The translations under genes were made by a program, and so were the position numbers. DNA of 20,052 nucleotides from contig JAOPVM010000050.1 in assembly GCA_025966215.1 (NCBI GenBank), positions 1 through 20,052 on the forward strand. The letters run 5' to 3'. The DNA comes from Klenkia sp. Lineage in GTDB: Bacteria > Actinomycetota > Actinomycetes > Mycobacteriales > Geodermatophilaceae. This document shows positions 1-7,070 of this stretch, piece after piece; position 1 is the first letter of the stretch; each line of letters opens with the position of its first letter. The notes beneath the pieces were generated by a model. The model ran no database searches and was not told the DNA's origin. It was given only the letters and a program-made list of their open reading frames with translations.

Positions 1-307
1 CGCGGGCTCCGCGGCACACGCGCTGCTGGCCTTCACCCCGGCAGAGGAGGTGACGCGCCTGCTCCCCGCCGCGACGTTCACCGCGCGGACCCTGCTGGAG
101 GTTCGCCGGCGCGGCTGGGCGCACAGCATCGCCGAGCGGGAGCCGGGCGTCGCCTCGCTCTCGGCGCCGGTCCGGGACGCCACGGGCGCCGTACTGGGCG
201 CGGTCTCCATCTCCGGGCCGGTCGAGCGGCTGGGCCGCCGGCCCAGCCGCGAGACCATCGGCGCCGTCCTGGACACGGCCGCGGTGATCTCCCGCGCCGC
301 CCGCTAG
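1..307 (+). CDS. IclR-family transcriptional regulator, C-terminal part (5' end outside window); probable NdgR/LtbR
   Basis: The reading frame is open from base 2 and ends at TAG 305-307, giving about 101 C-terminal residues. The opening residues (AGSAAHALLAFTP) and the later LSAPVRDATGAVLGAVSISGP stretch, which I read as the core of the effector-binding domain, match the C-terminal half of IclR regulators. The DNA-binding winged helix would lie left of the window. In actinobacteria an IclR protein (NdgR in Streptomyces, LtbR in corynebacteria and mycobacteria) lies next to leuCD, close to the tRNA-Glu/tRNA-Gln genes and gltX, and regulates leucine and tryptophan genes. The same neighbours are seen here, so this identity is likely, but it rests on synteny plus a partial protein. 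leuC should diverge just left of the window; I cannot see it. Confidence 0.82.
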   Translation, partial: AGSAAHALLAFTPAEEVTRLLPAATFTARTLLEVRRRGWAHSIAEREPGVASLSAPVRDATGAVLGAVSISGPVERLGRRPSRETIGAVLDTAAVISRAAR

Positions 308-309
308 GA

Positions 310-328
310 CGGCTCTCACCCCGAGCCG
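310..328 (+). terminator. Small hairpin just after the IclR stop codon
   Basis: A 6-bp stem (CGGCTC/GAGCCG) with a 7-nt loop begins 2 nt after the stop codon. There is no T-run, as is common in high-GC actinobacteria. It is a plausible but weak terminator for the IclR gene. Confidence 0.4.
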
Positions 329-557
329 CAGCGGCATCCCCCGCGGTCTCGCGGACGCGACCGCCCATTTCCCGGAACCGCACGCCACCGCACTCGTGTC
401 CGGCAGGTCTGCCGTGTCCCGCAGGGGCGACGCGGACGGTCGGCCGCCACTGTCGGCCACGGCGTCGACCGCGGCGTCGACCGCGGGCCGGTTCGGTCGT
501 CGCACAGGTTCCGAGGCCTGGACCGTGCCGCGACCGGCATGACGCGAGCCGGAACGA
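329..557. other. Intergenic stretch without a recognisable gene
   Basis: About 230 bases lie between the IclR gene and the tRNA block. The only structure I see is a perfect tandem pair of a 12-mer (GGCGTCGACCGC) at 461-472 and 473-484. Open frames here have no recognisable protein character. Confidence 0.5.
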
Positions 558-591
558 CGAGAGCCCCCGACCGGAAGGTCGGAGGCTCTCG
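558..591 (-). terminator. Terminator-like hairpin downstream of the distal tRNA-Glu copy
   Basis: The arms 558-572 and 577-591 form a 15-bp stem around a GGAA/TTCC tetraloop. The one imperfect pair is C.A on the plus strand but U.G in the minus-strand RNA, so the structure is better in the tRNA transcript. It starts 8 nt past the tRNA 3' end and has no T-run. A near-copy lies at 736-769. Confidence 0.7.
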
Positions 592-599
592 CACCGGTG

Positions 600-672
600 T
601 AGCCCCGAAGGGATTCGAACCCTCGCTACCGCCGTGAGAGGGCGGCGTCCTGGGCCGCTAGACGACGGGGCC
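600..672 (-). tRNA. tRNA-Glu (anticodon CTC), copy 1
   Basis: The minus strand folds into a 73-nt cloverleaf. The acceptor stem is GGCCCCG/CGGGGCT with discriminator A, the anticodon stem CCGCC/GGCGG holds loop CTCTCAC, and the T-arm has the canonical TTCGAAT loop. CTC reads GAG (Glu). No CCA is encoded. The T-stem has an A50-T64 pair, which differs from copy 2. It is the last tRNA of a Gln-Glu-Glu series transcribed leftward and would be a substrate of the adjacent gltX product. Confidence 0.97.
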
Positions 673-735
673 GTGCTCGATCATTTTGCCACGCGGTCCA
701 GGGACCTCCGCGCGGGGGTTCCGGCCCGGGAACGG

Positions 736-769
736 CGAGAGCCCCCGACCGGAAGGTCGGGGGCTCTCG
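736..769 (-). terminator. Terminator-like hairpin between the two tRNA-Glu copies
   Basis: A perfect 15-bp stem with a GGAA/TTCC tetraloop, 8 nt beyond the 3' end of the upstream tRNA-Glu. It is the duplicate of the hairpin at 558-591. Sitting between two co-oriented tRNAs, it could reduce transcription into copy 1 or act as a processing site. Confidence 0.65.
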
Positions 770-777
770 CACCGGTG

Positions 778-850
778 TAGCCCCGACGGGATTCGAACCC
801 TCGCTACCGCCGTGAGAGGGCGGCGTCCTGGGCCGCTAGACGACGGGGCC
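778..850 (-). tRNA. tRNA-Glu (anticodon CTC), copy 2
   Basis: A 73-nt cloverleaf identical to copy 1 except at T-stem position 64 (G instead of T), which leaves an A50.G64 mismatch next to the G49.U65 wobble. Anticodon CTC, discriminator A, no encoded CCA. Together with its 3' hairpin it belongs to a duplicated unit of about 127 bp with a 178-bp period (roughly 551-677 and 729-855). It is probably functional, because mismatches near the base of the T-stem are often tolerated, but it has the weaker fold of the two. Confidence 0.95.
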
Positions 851-906
851 GTGCTGCGTGAACAACCGTGCTGTGGTGCGGAAAATGAGGAGATACAGCT
901 TCCTCG

Positions 907-978
907 CTGGGGTACCAGGACTCGAACCTAGACTAACGGAACCAGAAACCGTCGGGCTGCCAATTACCCCATACCCCA
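907..978 (-). tRNA. tRNA-Gln (anticodon CTG)
   Basis: The minus strand folds into a 72-nt cloverleaf with acceptor stem TGGGGTA/TACCCCA (the U1-A72 pair typical of tRNA-Gln), discriminator G, anticodon loop TTCTGGT with CTG, and T-arm CTAGG/CCTGG. Position 31-39 is a T.T mismatch at the top of the anticodon stem. It is the first tRNA of the leftward Gln-Glu-Glu series. In most actinobacteria a non-discriminating GluRS charges this tRNA with glutamate and GatCAB amidates it, so its place next to gltX makes sense. Confidence 0.96.
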
Positions 979-1018
979 TGGGCTGTGCTGTTGTCAGCGC
1001 CTCTCAGCGCCGTCGGAG

Positions 1019-1024
1019 ACACTA
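1019..1024 (-). promoter_or_regulatory. Possible -10 element for the tRNA-Gln/Glu block
   Basis: TAGTGT on the minus strand fits the actinobacterial TANNNT -10 pattern and lies about 40 nt upstream of tRNA-Gln, just after the CPBP stop codon. No convincing -35 is visible 17-18 nt upstream. The tRNAs might also be reached by read-through from the gltX operon, since no strong terminator separates them. Confidence 0.3.
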
Positions 1025-1043
1025 CCCGATGCCCTCCCGGGCT

Positions 1044-2225
1044 TCACGCACCCCCCTGCCTCGACCACCGCGGGTCGGGCGCCGGTGGGCCGGGCGCCCT
1101 GCCGAACGGGGGCAGCGGCGGGGCAGGCACCCAGGTCGGCTGCCAGGTCGGCGTCCCACGCAGGTCGACGGCGGGGCTGACCAGCTCCGGCCGCAGCACC
1201 GCGCGGGAGCGGGCGACCAGCCAGACGTAGGCGCCCATCGCCACCAGGTCCAGCAGGGTGACCAGCAGCCCGATGCCCGCCGGGGGCACCGCGGTGGCCA
1301 CCTCGTCGCCGAGCAGGCCGACGGTCAGGAAGACCACCACGTTGTTCACCGCGTGCAGCACGATCGCTGCCTCCAGCCCCCCGGTGAGGGCGGTGACCCA
1401 GGAGGCGGCCAGCCCGAAGGCGAACCGGTCGAGGAAGGTCAGCACGTCCGGCGGGGCGTGCGCGGCGGAGAACATCGTGGCGGTGACCAGCGCCGCGACG
1501 ACGGGTCCGGCCTTCTCCGAGCGGATCCACGCGGTGAGCGCCTGGGTGAGGTAGCCGCGGAAGACGTACTCCTCGGCAGCGGACTGCAGCGGGGTGGTCA
1601 GCAGCACCACGAGCAGCAGCCAGACGTAGCTGGAGTCCGGGCCGGTGATGGCGCCGCTCTCGGCGGTCAGGCTGATCCCGATGGTCACCAGGACGCCGAC
1701 GCCCAGGGTGAGCACCGCGCGCCACGTGAGAGGCCGCAGCAGCCGCCAGCGCAGCCGACCGGTGACCGAGGACGACCAGCCCGGCCGCATGCCGTGCGCG
1801 ACCGCCCAGCAGGCCCAGACGATCGGGATCGCGACGATCAACGACAGGTTGGTCATCAGCAGCACGCCGGGGTCGACCAGGTCGAGCAGGTTGGCCTCGG
1901 GCACCACCCCGGTGAACAGCACAGCCACGACGATGAGCACGGCGGCCACCGCGTACAGCACGGTGAACAGGAGCAGGCCGAGCACCGGTCGCCACCAGGC
2001 CCAGTCGCGGGCCCGCATCAACCGCTCGTAGGGCTGCGGCCGGTCGAAGGGCGGCACCCCGGGCGGGGTGACCGGTCGACCGCGCACCGGCCGCGGCGGG
2101 AGCGGTGGTGGCGGCGGAGCGGACACCCAGCCACGGGGCACCTGCGCCGGCGCCCCCCACCGGCCGGTGGGGGGCGGCCCGCCGTACTGCCAGGGCTGCT
2201 GGGGACCCGCTCCGCCGGGCATCAC
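1044..2225 (-). CDS. CPBP-family intramembrane metalloprotease (Abi/CAAX-protease-like)
   Basis: 393 residues if it starts at GTG 2225, or 392 from ATG 2222, whose A is shared with the gltX TGA stop. A GGGAG sequence 11 nt upstream slightly favours GTG. Residues 1 to about 75 are a Pro-rich, probably cytoplasmic tail. The rest has several hydrophobic segments. The three CPBP motifs are present: EEYVFRG at 218-224, FSAAH ending at H256, and HAVNN at 291-295. These supply the glutamates, histidines and asparagine expected of a membrane-embedded metalloprotease. A second Pro-rich tail follows residue 340. CPBP proteins include CAAX-type proteases and bacteriocin self-immunity proteins; the substrate cannot be predicted. 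The start overlaps the gltX stop, so it is last in the FAH-gltX operon and probably translationally coupled. Confidence 0.88.
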   Translation of the reverse strand: MMPGGAGPQQPWQYGGPPPTGRWGAPAQVPRGWVSAPPPPPLPPRPVRGRPVTPPGVPPFDRPQPYERLMRARDWAWWRPVLGLLLFTVLYAVAAVLIVVAVLFTGVVPEANLLDLVDPGVLLMTNLSLIVAIPIVWACWAVAHGMRPGWSSSVTGRLRWRLLRPLTWRAVLTLGVGVLVTIGISLTAESGAITGPDSSYVWLLLVVLLTTPLQSAAEEYVFRGYLTQALTAWIRSEKAGPVVAALVTATMFSAAHAPPDVLTFLDRFAFGLAASWVTALTGGLEAAIVLHAVNNVVVFLTVGLLGDEVATAVPPAGIGLLVTLLDLVAMGAYVWLVARSRAVLRPELVSPAVDLRGTPTWQPTWVPAPPLPPFGRAPGPPAPDPRWSRQGGA

Positions 2226-3709
2226 GCGCTCGCGCGCTCCCGGGCGACGGCGAGTCGGGCCAGGGTGGTCTCCCGCCCCAGCAGCTCCATCGACTCGTAG
2301 AGCGGCGGGCTGACGGTCCGCCCGCTGATCGCGACCCGGACCGGCCCGAAGGCCTGCCGCGGCTTGCGGCCCAGCTCCTCGACCAGGGCCTGCTTCAGCG
2401 CGGCCTCCAGCTCGGGGGTGGTCCAGTCGGCGAGCGCGGTCAGCGCGGCGGTGGCGGCGTCCAGCACCTCGACGGCGTCCGGGCCGGAGAGCTGCTTGGC
2501 CACCGCTGCCTCGTCGAGGACGACGTCGTCGGTGAACAGGAACCCGAGCAACCCGACGGCCTCGCCGAGCACGACCATCCGCTCCTGGGCCAGTGGCGCG
2601 ATCGCGTCGAGCACCCGCTGCTGGTCGGCCGTCGGCGGGTCGGCGACGAGGCCGGCGCCGGCCAGGTACGGGGTCACCCGGGTGACGAACTCCTCCACCG
2701 GCAGGGCGCGCAGGTGGGTGGCGTTGATCGCCTCCGCCTTCTTCAGGTCGAAGCGGGCCGGGTTGGGGCTCACCCGGCGGACGTCGAAGGCCTCGACCAT
2801 CTCGGCCATGGAGAACACGTCGCGGTCCTCGGCGATCGCCCAGCCCAGCAGGGCCAGGTAGTTCGCCAGGCCCTCGGGGAGGAACCCGCGGTCCCGGTAG
2901 AGGTCCAGGTCGGACGTGGGGTCACGCTTGGAGAGCTTCTTGGCACCCTCCCCCATCACCAGCGGCAGGTGCCCGAAGCGCGGTGCGCCCTGGGCGACGC
3001 CGACGGCGGTGAGCGCCTCGTAGAGGGCGAGCTGGCGGGGGGTGGAGGACAGCAGGTCCTCCCCGCGCAGCACGTCGGTGATGCCCATCAGGGCGTCGTC
3101 CACCGGGTTGACCAACGGGTACAGCGGCTGCCCGCCCGCCCGGGCGAGCACGAAGTCCGGCACGGCGCCGGCGGCGAAGGAGACCTCGCCGCGCACCAGG
3201 TCGTCCCAGGCCAGCGCGTGATCGGGCATCCGCAGCCGGTAGACCGGGGAGCGACCCTCGGCGCGGAACGCGGCCTTCTGGGCGTCGGTCGTCTCCCGGT
3301 CGGCGCCGTCGTACCCCTGCTTGGGGTCCTGGCCGGCCGCCACCCGGCGCGCCGACACCTCGTCGGGGGTGGAGAAGGACTCGTAGGCGTGCCCGCCCTC
3401 GACCAGCTTGGCCAGCACGTCGCGGTAGACCTCGCCGCGCTCGGACTGCCGGTACGGGCCGTGCGGGCCGCCGACCTCGGGGCCCTCGTCCCACTCCAGG
3501 CCCAGCCAGCGCAGGCTGTCCAGCAGGTGCCGGTAGGACTCCTCGGTGTTGCGCGCGGCGTCGGTGTCCTCGATGCGGAAGACGAACGCACCGCCGGTGT
3601 GCTTGGCGTAGGCCCAGTTGAACAGCGCGGCGCGCATGACGCCGACGTGCACGGTCCCGGTGGGCGAGGGGCAGAACCGGGTGCGGACGGCGCCCTGGGG
3701 GGCCGTCAT
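2222..3709 (-). CDS. gltX: Glutamyl-tRNA synthetase
   Basis: 495 residues, a normal class I GluRS length. The protein begins [18 protein letters not shown]. The HIGH signature appears as HVGV at 21-24 and KLSKR at 258-262. [16 protein letters not shown] at 44-59 is the usual GluRS sequence after the first half of the Rossmann fold. It attaches glutamate to tRNA-Glu and, in actinobacteria lacking GlnRS, also to tRNA-Gln before GatCAB amidation. The open frame extends upstream to 4336, but that part is a shadow of the FAH gene. The true ATG at 3709 overlaps the FAH TGA (ATGA), and its own TGA overlaps the CPBP start. Three cytoplasmic tRNA genes it should serve lie about 1.2 kb downstream. Confidence 0.97.
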   Translation of the reverse strand: MTAPQGAVRTRFCPSPTGTVHVGVMRAALFNWAYAKHTGGAFVFRIEDTDAARNTEESYRHLLDSLRWLGLEWDEGPEVGGPHGPYRQSERGEVYRDVLAKLVEGGHAYESFSTPDEVSARRVAAGQDPKQGYDGADRETTDAQKAAFRAEGRSPVYRLRMPDHALAWDDLVRGEVSFAAGAVPDFVLARAGGQPLYPLVNPVDDALMGITDVLRGEDLLSSTPRQLALYEALTAVGVAQGAPRFGHLPLVMGEGAKKLSKRDPTSDLDLYRDRGFLPEGLANYLALLGWAIAEDRDVFSMAEMVEAFDVRRVSPNPARFDLKKAEAINATHLRALPVEEFVTRVTPYLAGAGLVADPPTADQQRVLDAIAPLAQERMVVLGEAVGLLGFLFTDDVVLDEAAVAKQLSGPDAVEVLDAATAALTALADWTTPELEAALKQALVEELGRKPRQAFGPVRVAISGRTVSPPLYESMELLGRETTLARLAVARERASA

Positions 3710-4509
3710 CGGGCGGTGGAGACGGTGTCGGCGCCGGTGACGGTGTTCGTGAGCTCGCCCAGGCCCTCGATGGCGCAGGTGACCGACCCGCCGGCGCGCA
3801 GCGGGCCCACCCCGGCGGGCGTGCCGGTGAGGACGACGTCGCCGGGCAGCAGGGTCATCACCTGGGAGATGTAGGAGATCAGGGTGGGGACGTCGAAGAG
3901 CAGCTGGCTGGTGCGGCCGTCCTGACGGAGCTCGCCGTCGACGGTGGCGGTGACCGACAGGTCGGCGGGGTCCTTGCCGATGCCGGGCAGGTCGGTCTCG
4001 ATCCACGGCCCGATCGGGCAGAAGGAGTCGAAGCCCTTGGCTCGGGTCCACTGGTTGTCGCTGCGCTGCATGTCCCGCTCGGTCACGTCGGTGCCGATCG
4101 TGTAGCCGAAGACGCTGCTCAGCGCCTGCTCGGGGGTCACGTGCCGGGCACCGCGGGCGCCGATGACGACGGCCAGCTCGGCCTCGTGGTGCACGTTGGT
4201 GCTGCCCGGCGGGATGCGGATCGCATCGCCGGGCCCGATCACCGAGGTGGAGGGCTTGAGGAACAGCAGCGGCTCCGCCGGGGCGTCGCCGGTCTTCATC
4301 TCCGCCACGTGGTCGGCGTAGTTCTTGCCGACGCACACCACCTTGCTGGGCAGGATCGGGGAGAGCAGCCGGACGTCGGCCGCGGCGTGCCGCTGACCGG
4401 TGAAGGAGATCTGGCCGAAGGGGTGGCCCTCGATCTGGGCCACCTGGCCGTCCCCGTCGAGGACGCCGAAGGACATGCCGGACGGTGAGGCGTAACGGAC
4501 GATGCGCAC
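3706..4509 (-). CDS. Fumarylacetoacetate hydrolase (FAH) family protein
   Basis: 267 residues starting at GTG 4509. Family hallmarks are [11 protein letters not shown] at 61-71, [13 protein letters not shown] at 83-95, HHEAEL with E109 and E111, D141 in [12 protein letters not shown], and the C-terminal TGTPAGVG. E109, E111 and D141 are the usual divalent-metal ligands. Members act as hydratases, isomerases, decarboxylases or acylpyruvate hydrolases on small oxo-acids; motifs do not settle the substrate here. The gene upstream of gltX in mycobacteria (Rv2993c) is, from memory, of the same family, so the FAH-gltX pair is conserved. A TAGCCT -10 element 6 nt before the GTG suggests a leaderless transcript, and the stop overlaps the gltX start by 4 nt. 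Confidence 0.92.
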   Translation of the reverse strand: MRIVRYASPSGMSFGVLDGDGQVAQIEGHPFGQISFTGQRHAAADVRLLSPILPSKVVCVGKNYADHVAEMKTGDAPAEPLLFLKPSTSVIGPGDAIRIPPGSTNVHHEAELAVVIGARGARHVTPEQALSSVFGYTIGTDVTERDMQRSDNQWTRAKGFDSFCPIGPWIETDLPGIGKDPADLSVTATVDGELRQDGRTSQLLFDVPTLISYISQVMTLLPGDVVLTGTPAGVGPLRAGGSVTCAIEGLGELTNTVTGADTVSTAR

Positions 4510-4515
4510 GGGTCG

Positions 4516-4521
4516 AGGCTA
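4516..4521 (-). promoter_or_regulatory. -10 element of the FAH-gltX-CPBP operon (leaderless start)
   Basis: TAGCCT matches TANNNT and its last base is followed by 6 nt and then the GTG start codon, placing the expected transcription start at or next to the GTG. No ribosome-binding site is visible. The -35 region is not a clear consensus. Confidence 0.5.
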
Positions 4522-4554
4522 CTGACCTGGCGGCGAGCTGCCGTTCCAGGTCAG
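4522..4554. promoter_or_regulatory. Inverted repeat (candidate operator) between FAH and VOC genes
   Basis: Perfect 9-bp arms CTGACCTGG (4522-4530) and CCAGGTCAG (4546-4554) are separated by 15 nt. The spacer itself holds a 4-bp dyad, CGGC/GCCG. The left arm abuts the FAH -10 element and the right arm overlaps the AGGA ribosome-binding site of the VOC gene. This placement suits an operator controlling both divergent units, or an RNA hairpin hiding the VOC ribosome-binding site. I do not recognise the site as that of a known regulator. Confidence 0.5.
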
Positions 4555-4563
4555 GATCGGGCG

Positions 4564-4962
4564 ATGGCCGCCCGCATCACCGCCGTCGCCGTCGACGCCC
4601 TCGACCCGCCCGCCCTCGCCGCCTTCTGGGCCGCGGTCCTGGACTGGGAGGTGGTCGGCGAGGAGGACGGCGCGGTCAGCATCGGCCCACCGGGGCAGCC
4701 GGGGAAGGGCCCGGTGCCGGGACTGGACTTCCTGCCCACCCCGGACCCGACCCCGGGCAAGGTGCGGCTGCACCTGGACCTGAACGCCACCGACCGCGAC
4801 CAGGCCGCCGAGCTCGAGCGGCTGGTGGCGCTGGGTGCCAGCCGGGCCGACGTGGGTCAGGGCCCGCCGAGCGAGGAGATGACCTGGGTCGTGCTCGCCG
4901 ACCCCGAGGGCAACGAGTTCTGCCTTCTCGCCTCCACGGTGGCACCGCTCAGCGCACGGTGA
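4564..4962 (+). CDS. VOC/glyoxalase-like small protein
   Basis: 132 residues starting at ATG 4564, with AGGA 7 nt upstream. The N-terminus ([26 protein letters not shown]) is the first beta-alpha unit of a vicinal-oxygen-chelate module, and the end ([10 protein letters not shown]) is the common last strand carrying a metal-ligand Glu. The order matches the Glyoxalase_6-type single-domain proteins frequent in actinobacteria. These are metal-dependent or ligand-binding proteins of varied, mostly unknown function, so no reaction is assigned. It diverges from the FAH-gltX operon, sharing a 54-bp control region, and converges on leuB with a 42-bp gap. Confidence 0.85.
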   Translation: MAARITAVAVDALDPPALAAFWAAVLDWEVVGEEDGAVSIGPPGQPGKGPVPGLDFLPTPDPTPGKVRLHLDLNATDRDQAAELERLVALGASRADVGQGPPSEEMTWVVLADPEGNEFCLLASTVAPLSAR

Positions 4963-5004
4963 CCTCGTCCGGCCCGCTGGCGGAGCCGCCGCCGTCCCGG
5001 GGGC

Positions 5005-6027
5005 TCAGCCGGAGGCCAGCGCCGCCAGGCGGTCGCCGACCTCGCTGGTGCGCAGCGGGGCGCGCCTGTCCCGGGTGGACAGGTCGAAGGCCACCGCGGC
5101 GTTGACCTTGCGGGCCTGCTCGGGCCGGCCCAGGTGCTCCAGGAGGAGCCCGACCGACAGCACCGTCGCCGTCGGGTCGGCCTTGCCCTGGCCGGCGATG
5201 TCGGGAGCCGAACCGTGCACCGGCTCGAACATCGACGGGTTGGTGCCCGAGGCGTCGAGGTTGCCGCTGGCCGCCAGGCCGATGCCACCGGTGACGGCCG
5301 CGGCGATGTCGGTGACGATGTCGCCGAACAGGTTGTCGGTGACGATCACGTCGTACCGGCTCGGGTCGGTCACGAAGAACATCGCGGCGGCGTCCACGTG
5401 CTGGTAGGCCACGGCGACGTCGGGGAACTCCGTGGACAGCTCCTCGACCGTCCGCGACCACAACGACCCGGCGTGGGTCAGCACGTTCGTCTTGTGGATG
5501 AGCGTCAGGTGCTTGCGCGGACGGGTCACGGCACGCTCGAAGGCGTACCGCACCACGCGCTCGACCCCGAAGGCGGTGTTGAGGCTGACCTCGGTGGCGA
5601 CCTCGTGCGGGGTGTCCTTGCGCAGCGCGCCGCCGTTGCCGACGTAGGGGCCCTCGGTGCCCTCGCGCACGCACAGCATGTCGACCTCGCCGGGGTCGGC
5701 CAGCGGGCTGGTCACGCCGTCGTAGAGCTTGGCCGGCCGCAGGTTGACGTGGTGGTCGAGCTCGAACCGCAGCTTCAGGAGCAGGCCCCGCTCGAGGATG
5801 CCGGCGGGCACCGACGGGTCGCCCACCGCGCCCAGCAGGATCGCGTCGTGCTGGCGCAGCTCGTCGAGCACCGTGTCGGGCAACAGCTCCCCGGTGCGCT
5901 GCCAACGAGCGGCACCCAGGTCGTAGTGGGTGCTCTCGACGTCGGGGGCGACCTCACCGAGGACCTTGAGGCCCTCCGCCACCACCTCGGGTCCGATGCC
6001 GTCTCCAGGGATCACAGCCAGGCGCAT
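5005..6027 (-). CDS. leuB: 3-isopropylmalate dehydrogenase
   Basis: 340 residues, the actinobacterial LeuB length. It catalyses NAD-dependent oxidation and decarboxylation of 3-isopropylmalate in leucine synthesis. Visible signatures are [15 protein letters not shown] at the N-terminus, [17 protein letters not shown] (substrate-binding arginines), [34 protein letters not shown] (the metal/substrate aspartates) and [19 protein letters not shown] (NAD-binding loop). The frame is open upstream, but ATG 6027 begins the canonical N-terminus. No ribosome-binding site precedes it. A TAGCCT -10 element 8 nt upstream suggests a leaderless or near-leaderless message. It appears to be its own transcription unit. 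Confidence 0.97.
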   Translation of the reverse strand: MRLAVIPGDGIGPEVVAEGLKVLGEVAPDVESTHYDLGAARWQRTGELLPDTVLDELRQHDAILLGAVGDPSVPAGILERGLLLKLRFELDHHVNLRPAKLYDGVTSPLADPGEVDMLCVREGTEGPYVGNGGALRKDTPHEVATEVSLNTAFGVERVVRYAFERAVTRPRKHLTLIHKTNVLTHAGSLWSRTVEELSTEFPDVAVAYQHVDAAAMFFVTDPSRYDVIVTDNLFGDIVTDIAAAVTGGIGLAASGNLDASGTNPSMFEPVHGSAPDIAGQGKADPTATVLSVGLLLEHLGRPEQARKVNAAVAFDLSTRDRRAPLRTSEVGDRLAALASG

Positions 6028-6035
6028 GGGGCCCG

Positions 6036-6041
6036 AGGCTA
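6036..6041 (-). promoter_or_regulatory. -10 element of leuB (near-leaderless)
   Basis: TAGCCT, the same hexamer as before the FAH gene, ends 8 nt before the leuB ATG. The -35 region shows no clear consensus. It lies downstream of the 6077-6112 hairpin in the leuB direction. Confidence 0.45.
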
Positions 6042-6076
6042 GTGCCCTGCCGCGCTCCCGCCTCCACCCGGACACA

Positions 6077-6112
6077 CCGGCGCCCCCCGCACGGGTGTGC
6101 GGGGGGCGCCGG
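6077..6112. terminator. Strong GC-rich hairpin upstream of leuB
   Basis: A perfect 16-bp stem (6077-6092 with 6097-6112) closes on the 4-nt loop GGGT. It has no T-run on either strand. In the minus direction it would stop transcription from the decayed gene or serA before the leuB promoter. Confidence 0.7.
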
Positions 6113-6828
6113 GTGCGCGGTGGTGCTGCCGGGTCCAGCCGGTGCTTGTTCTGGCTGAGCAGCACCATCGCGGCCCTCTCGCCGCCCACGGCGGTGTCCG
6201 CGGCGGTGTCCACGGCGGTGTCCGCCGCGGTGTCCGCACGGCGTAGGACACCGCGTCCTGGGTGCCGACGTCGTCCACGGTGCCGCTGGCGCCGGCGGAC
6301 CGGACACCGACGGCGATCCGGCCCAGTGGCTCCGGGAACGCCGACAGCGGCACGCTGAGCACCTGGACGCCGGAGTCCGTCGCGGTGGTCTCGACGAGGC
6401 TGTCACAGCCGTTCATCGGGGTCACGACGGGCTCCCCGCCCGGCCCGACCAGGTCGAGGTCCCGGTCGGTCAGGACGACCAGCGGCACGCGGTGGTCCTC
6501 GATGCGGGTGGTGGTGACTGGTGCTCCCAGACCCCGTCCCCGGTCGCGTCGAGGGACGCCGTAGTCGACCGCCGTCTGCGCGGTGGTGAAGCGGCCGCGG
6601 GCGGAGACCGCGACCCACCGGCCGGCGTCGTCGTGCGGCACGACGTCGGAGGCGACCCCGACTCCGGCCAGGTCCGCCGACCGCTCGAGCTCGGTGGGAG
6701 CGTCCTCGGCTGCCGCGGCCAGGGTCGAGGAGGGCTCGGGGTTGGCGTGCTGGGCCACCGTGCACACCGCGGGTACTCCTGGTCGCCGCCTGGGAGAGAG
6801 CGTGGTCGTCAGCCCCGCTGAGCGCCAT
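6113..6828 (-). pseudogene. Frameshifted remnant of a probable secreted-protein gene
   Basis: Between leuB and serA there is no intact gene, but the minus strand has coding character, with strongly GC-rich third positions. A start at ATG 6828 reads MALSGADDHALSQAATRS. The sense then moves near 6780 to another frame, with DVVPHDDAGRWVAVSARG and, after about 6500, a long beta-rich stretch ending [14 protein letters not shown] near 6240. A 12-residue piece (LDATGDGVWEHQ) lies in a third frame between about 6518 and 6553, as if by two compensating indels. Beyond YAVR the sequence enters a 12-bp tandem repeat. No signal peptide or catalytic domain is left. It recalls the beta-rich part of large actinobacterial exoproteins such as S8 peptidases, but that is an impression only. 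Confidence 0.5.
6191..6238. repeat. Four tandem copies of a 12-bp unit
   Basis: Units 6191-6202, 6203-6214, 6215-6226 and 6227-6238 share GCGGTGTCC plus a variable triplet (GCG, ACG, GCC, GCA). The last copy forms a 10-bp stem with an inverted copy at 6246-6255 across a 10-nt loop. Since 12 is a multiple of 3, the repeat would code for a 4-residue unit (D-T-A-A/V in one minus-strand frame). Confidence 0.85.
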
Positions 6829-7020
6829 GGCCACCTGGCCCACACGGGGCACCGCAGGAGCGCAGACGGCCCCGTGGACCGCTCGGTCCCGGTCGAACCG
6901 CCCGGGCGCAGCGCAGCCGGAGCAGCCACGAGCCGCCGGACGTCGTGTTCGACACGCGGTCGACCACCCCGGCCGGGAGTCCGCTGTCCGTCCGGTGGAC
7001 ACCGCCCGGACACGCGACAG
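6829..7020. other. Non-coding stretch downstream of serA
   Basis: About 190 bases between the start of the decayed gene and the serA terminator. Open frames run through it, but their translations are Arg/Pro-rich shadows without family features. I see no RNA gene or repeat. Confidence 0.5.
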
Positions 7021-7050
7021 CGGCGCCGACCCCGGGTGGGGTCGACGCCG
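7021..7050 (-). terminator. serA terminator hairpin
   Basis: Twenty nt past the serA stop codon, arms CGGCG-C-CGACCCC and GGGGTCG-A-CGCCG form a 12-bp stem with one C.A mismatch and a 4-nt loop. There is no T-run. Confidence 0.65.
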
Positions 7051-7070
7051 CTGCAGGCCTCGCGGGTGCC

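Noticed and set aside
559..768. Insertion-sequence ends (two hairpins as inverted repeats of a mobile element)
   Set aside because: The two hairpins are direct copies that belong to a duplicated tRNA unit. No transposase or target-site duplication is present.
2105..3874. Long plus-strand open frame (589 codons) opposite CPBP/gltX
   Set aside because: Its translation is Gly/Arg/Val/Gln-rich with no family features, and it is the antisense shadow of gltX, whose motifs are unmistakable.
3710..4336. N-terminal extension of gltX to 4336
   Set aside because: The extra 209 residues are the out-of-frame shadow of the FAH gene. The ATGA overlap at 3706-3709 marks the true junction.
6146..6180. Possible leader peptide upstream of leuB ([12 protein letters not shown] on the minus strand)
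   Set aside because: It has several Leu codons and a hairpin follows, but there is no stop codon before the hairpin, no T-run, and leuB has its own -10 element downstream of it.
6028..6213. N-terminal extension of leuB to an ATG at 6213
   Set aside because: It would cross the 16-bp hairpin at 6077-6112 and the -10 element and add about 62 residues absent from LeuB proteins. Position 6027 gives the canonical start.
6191..6255. CRISPR-like array
   Set aside because: Units are 12 bp, directly adjacent, with no spacers, so it is a simple tandem repeat.
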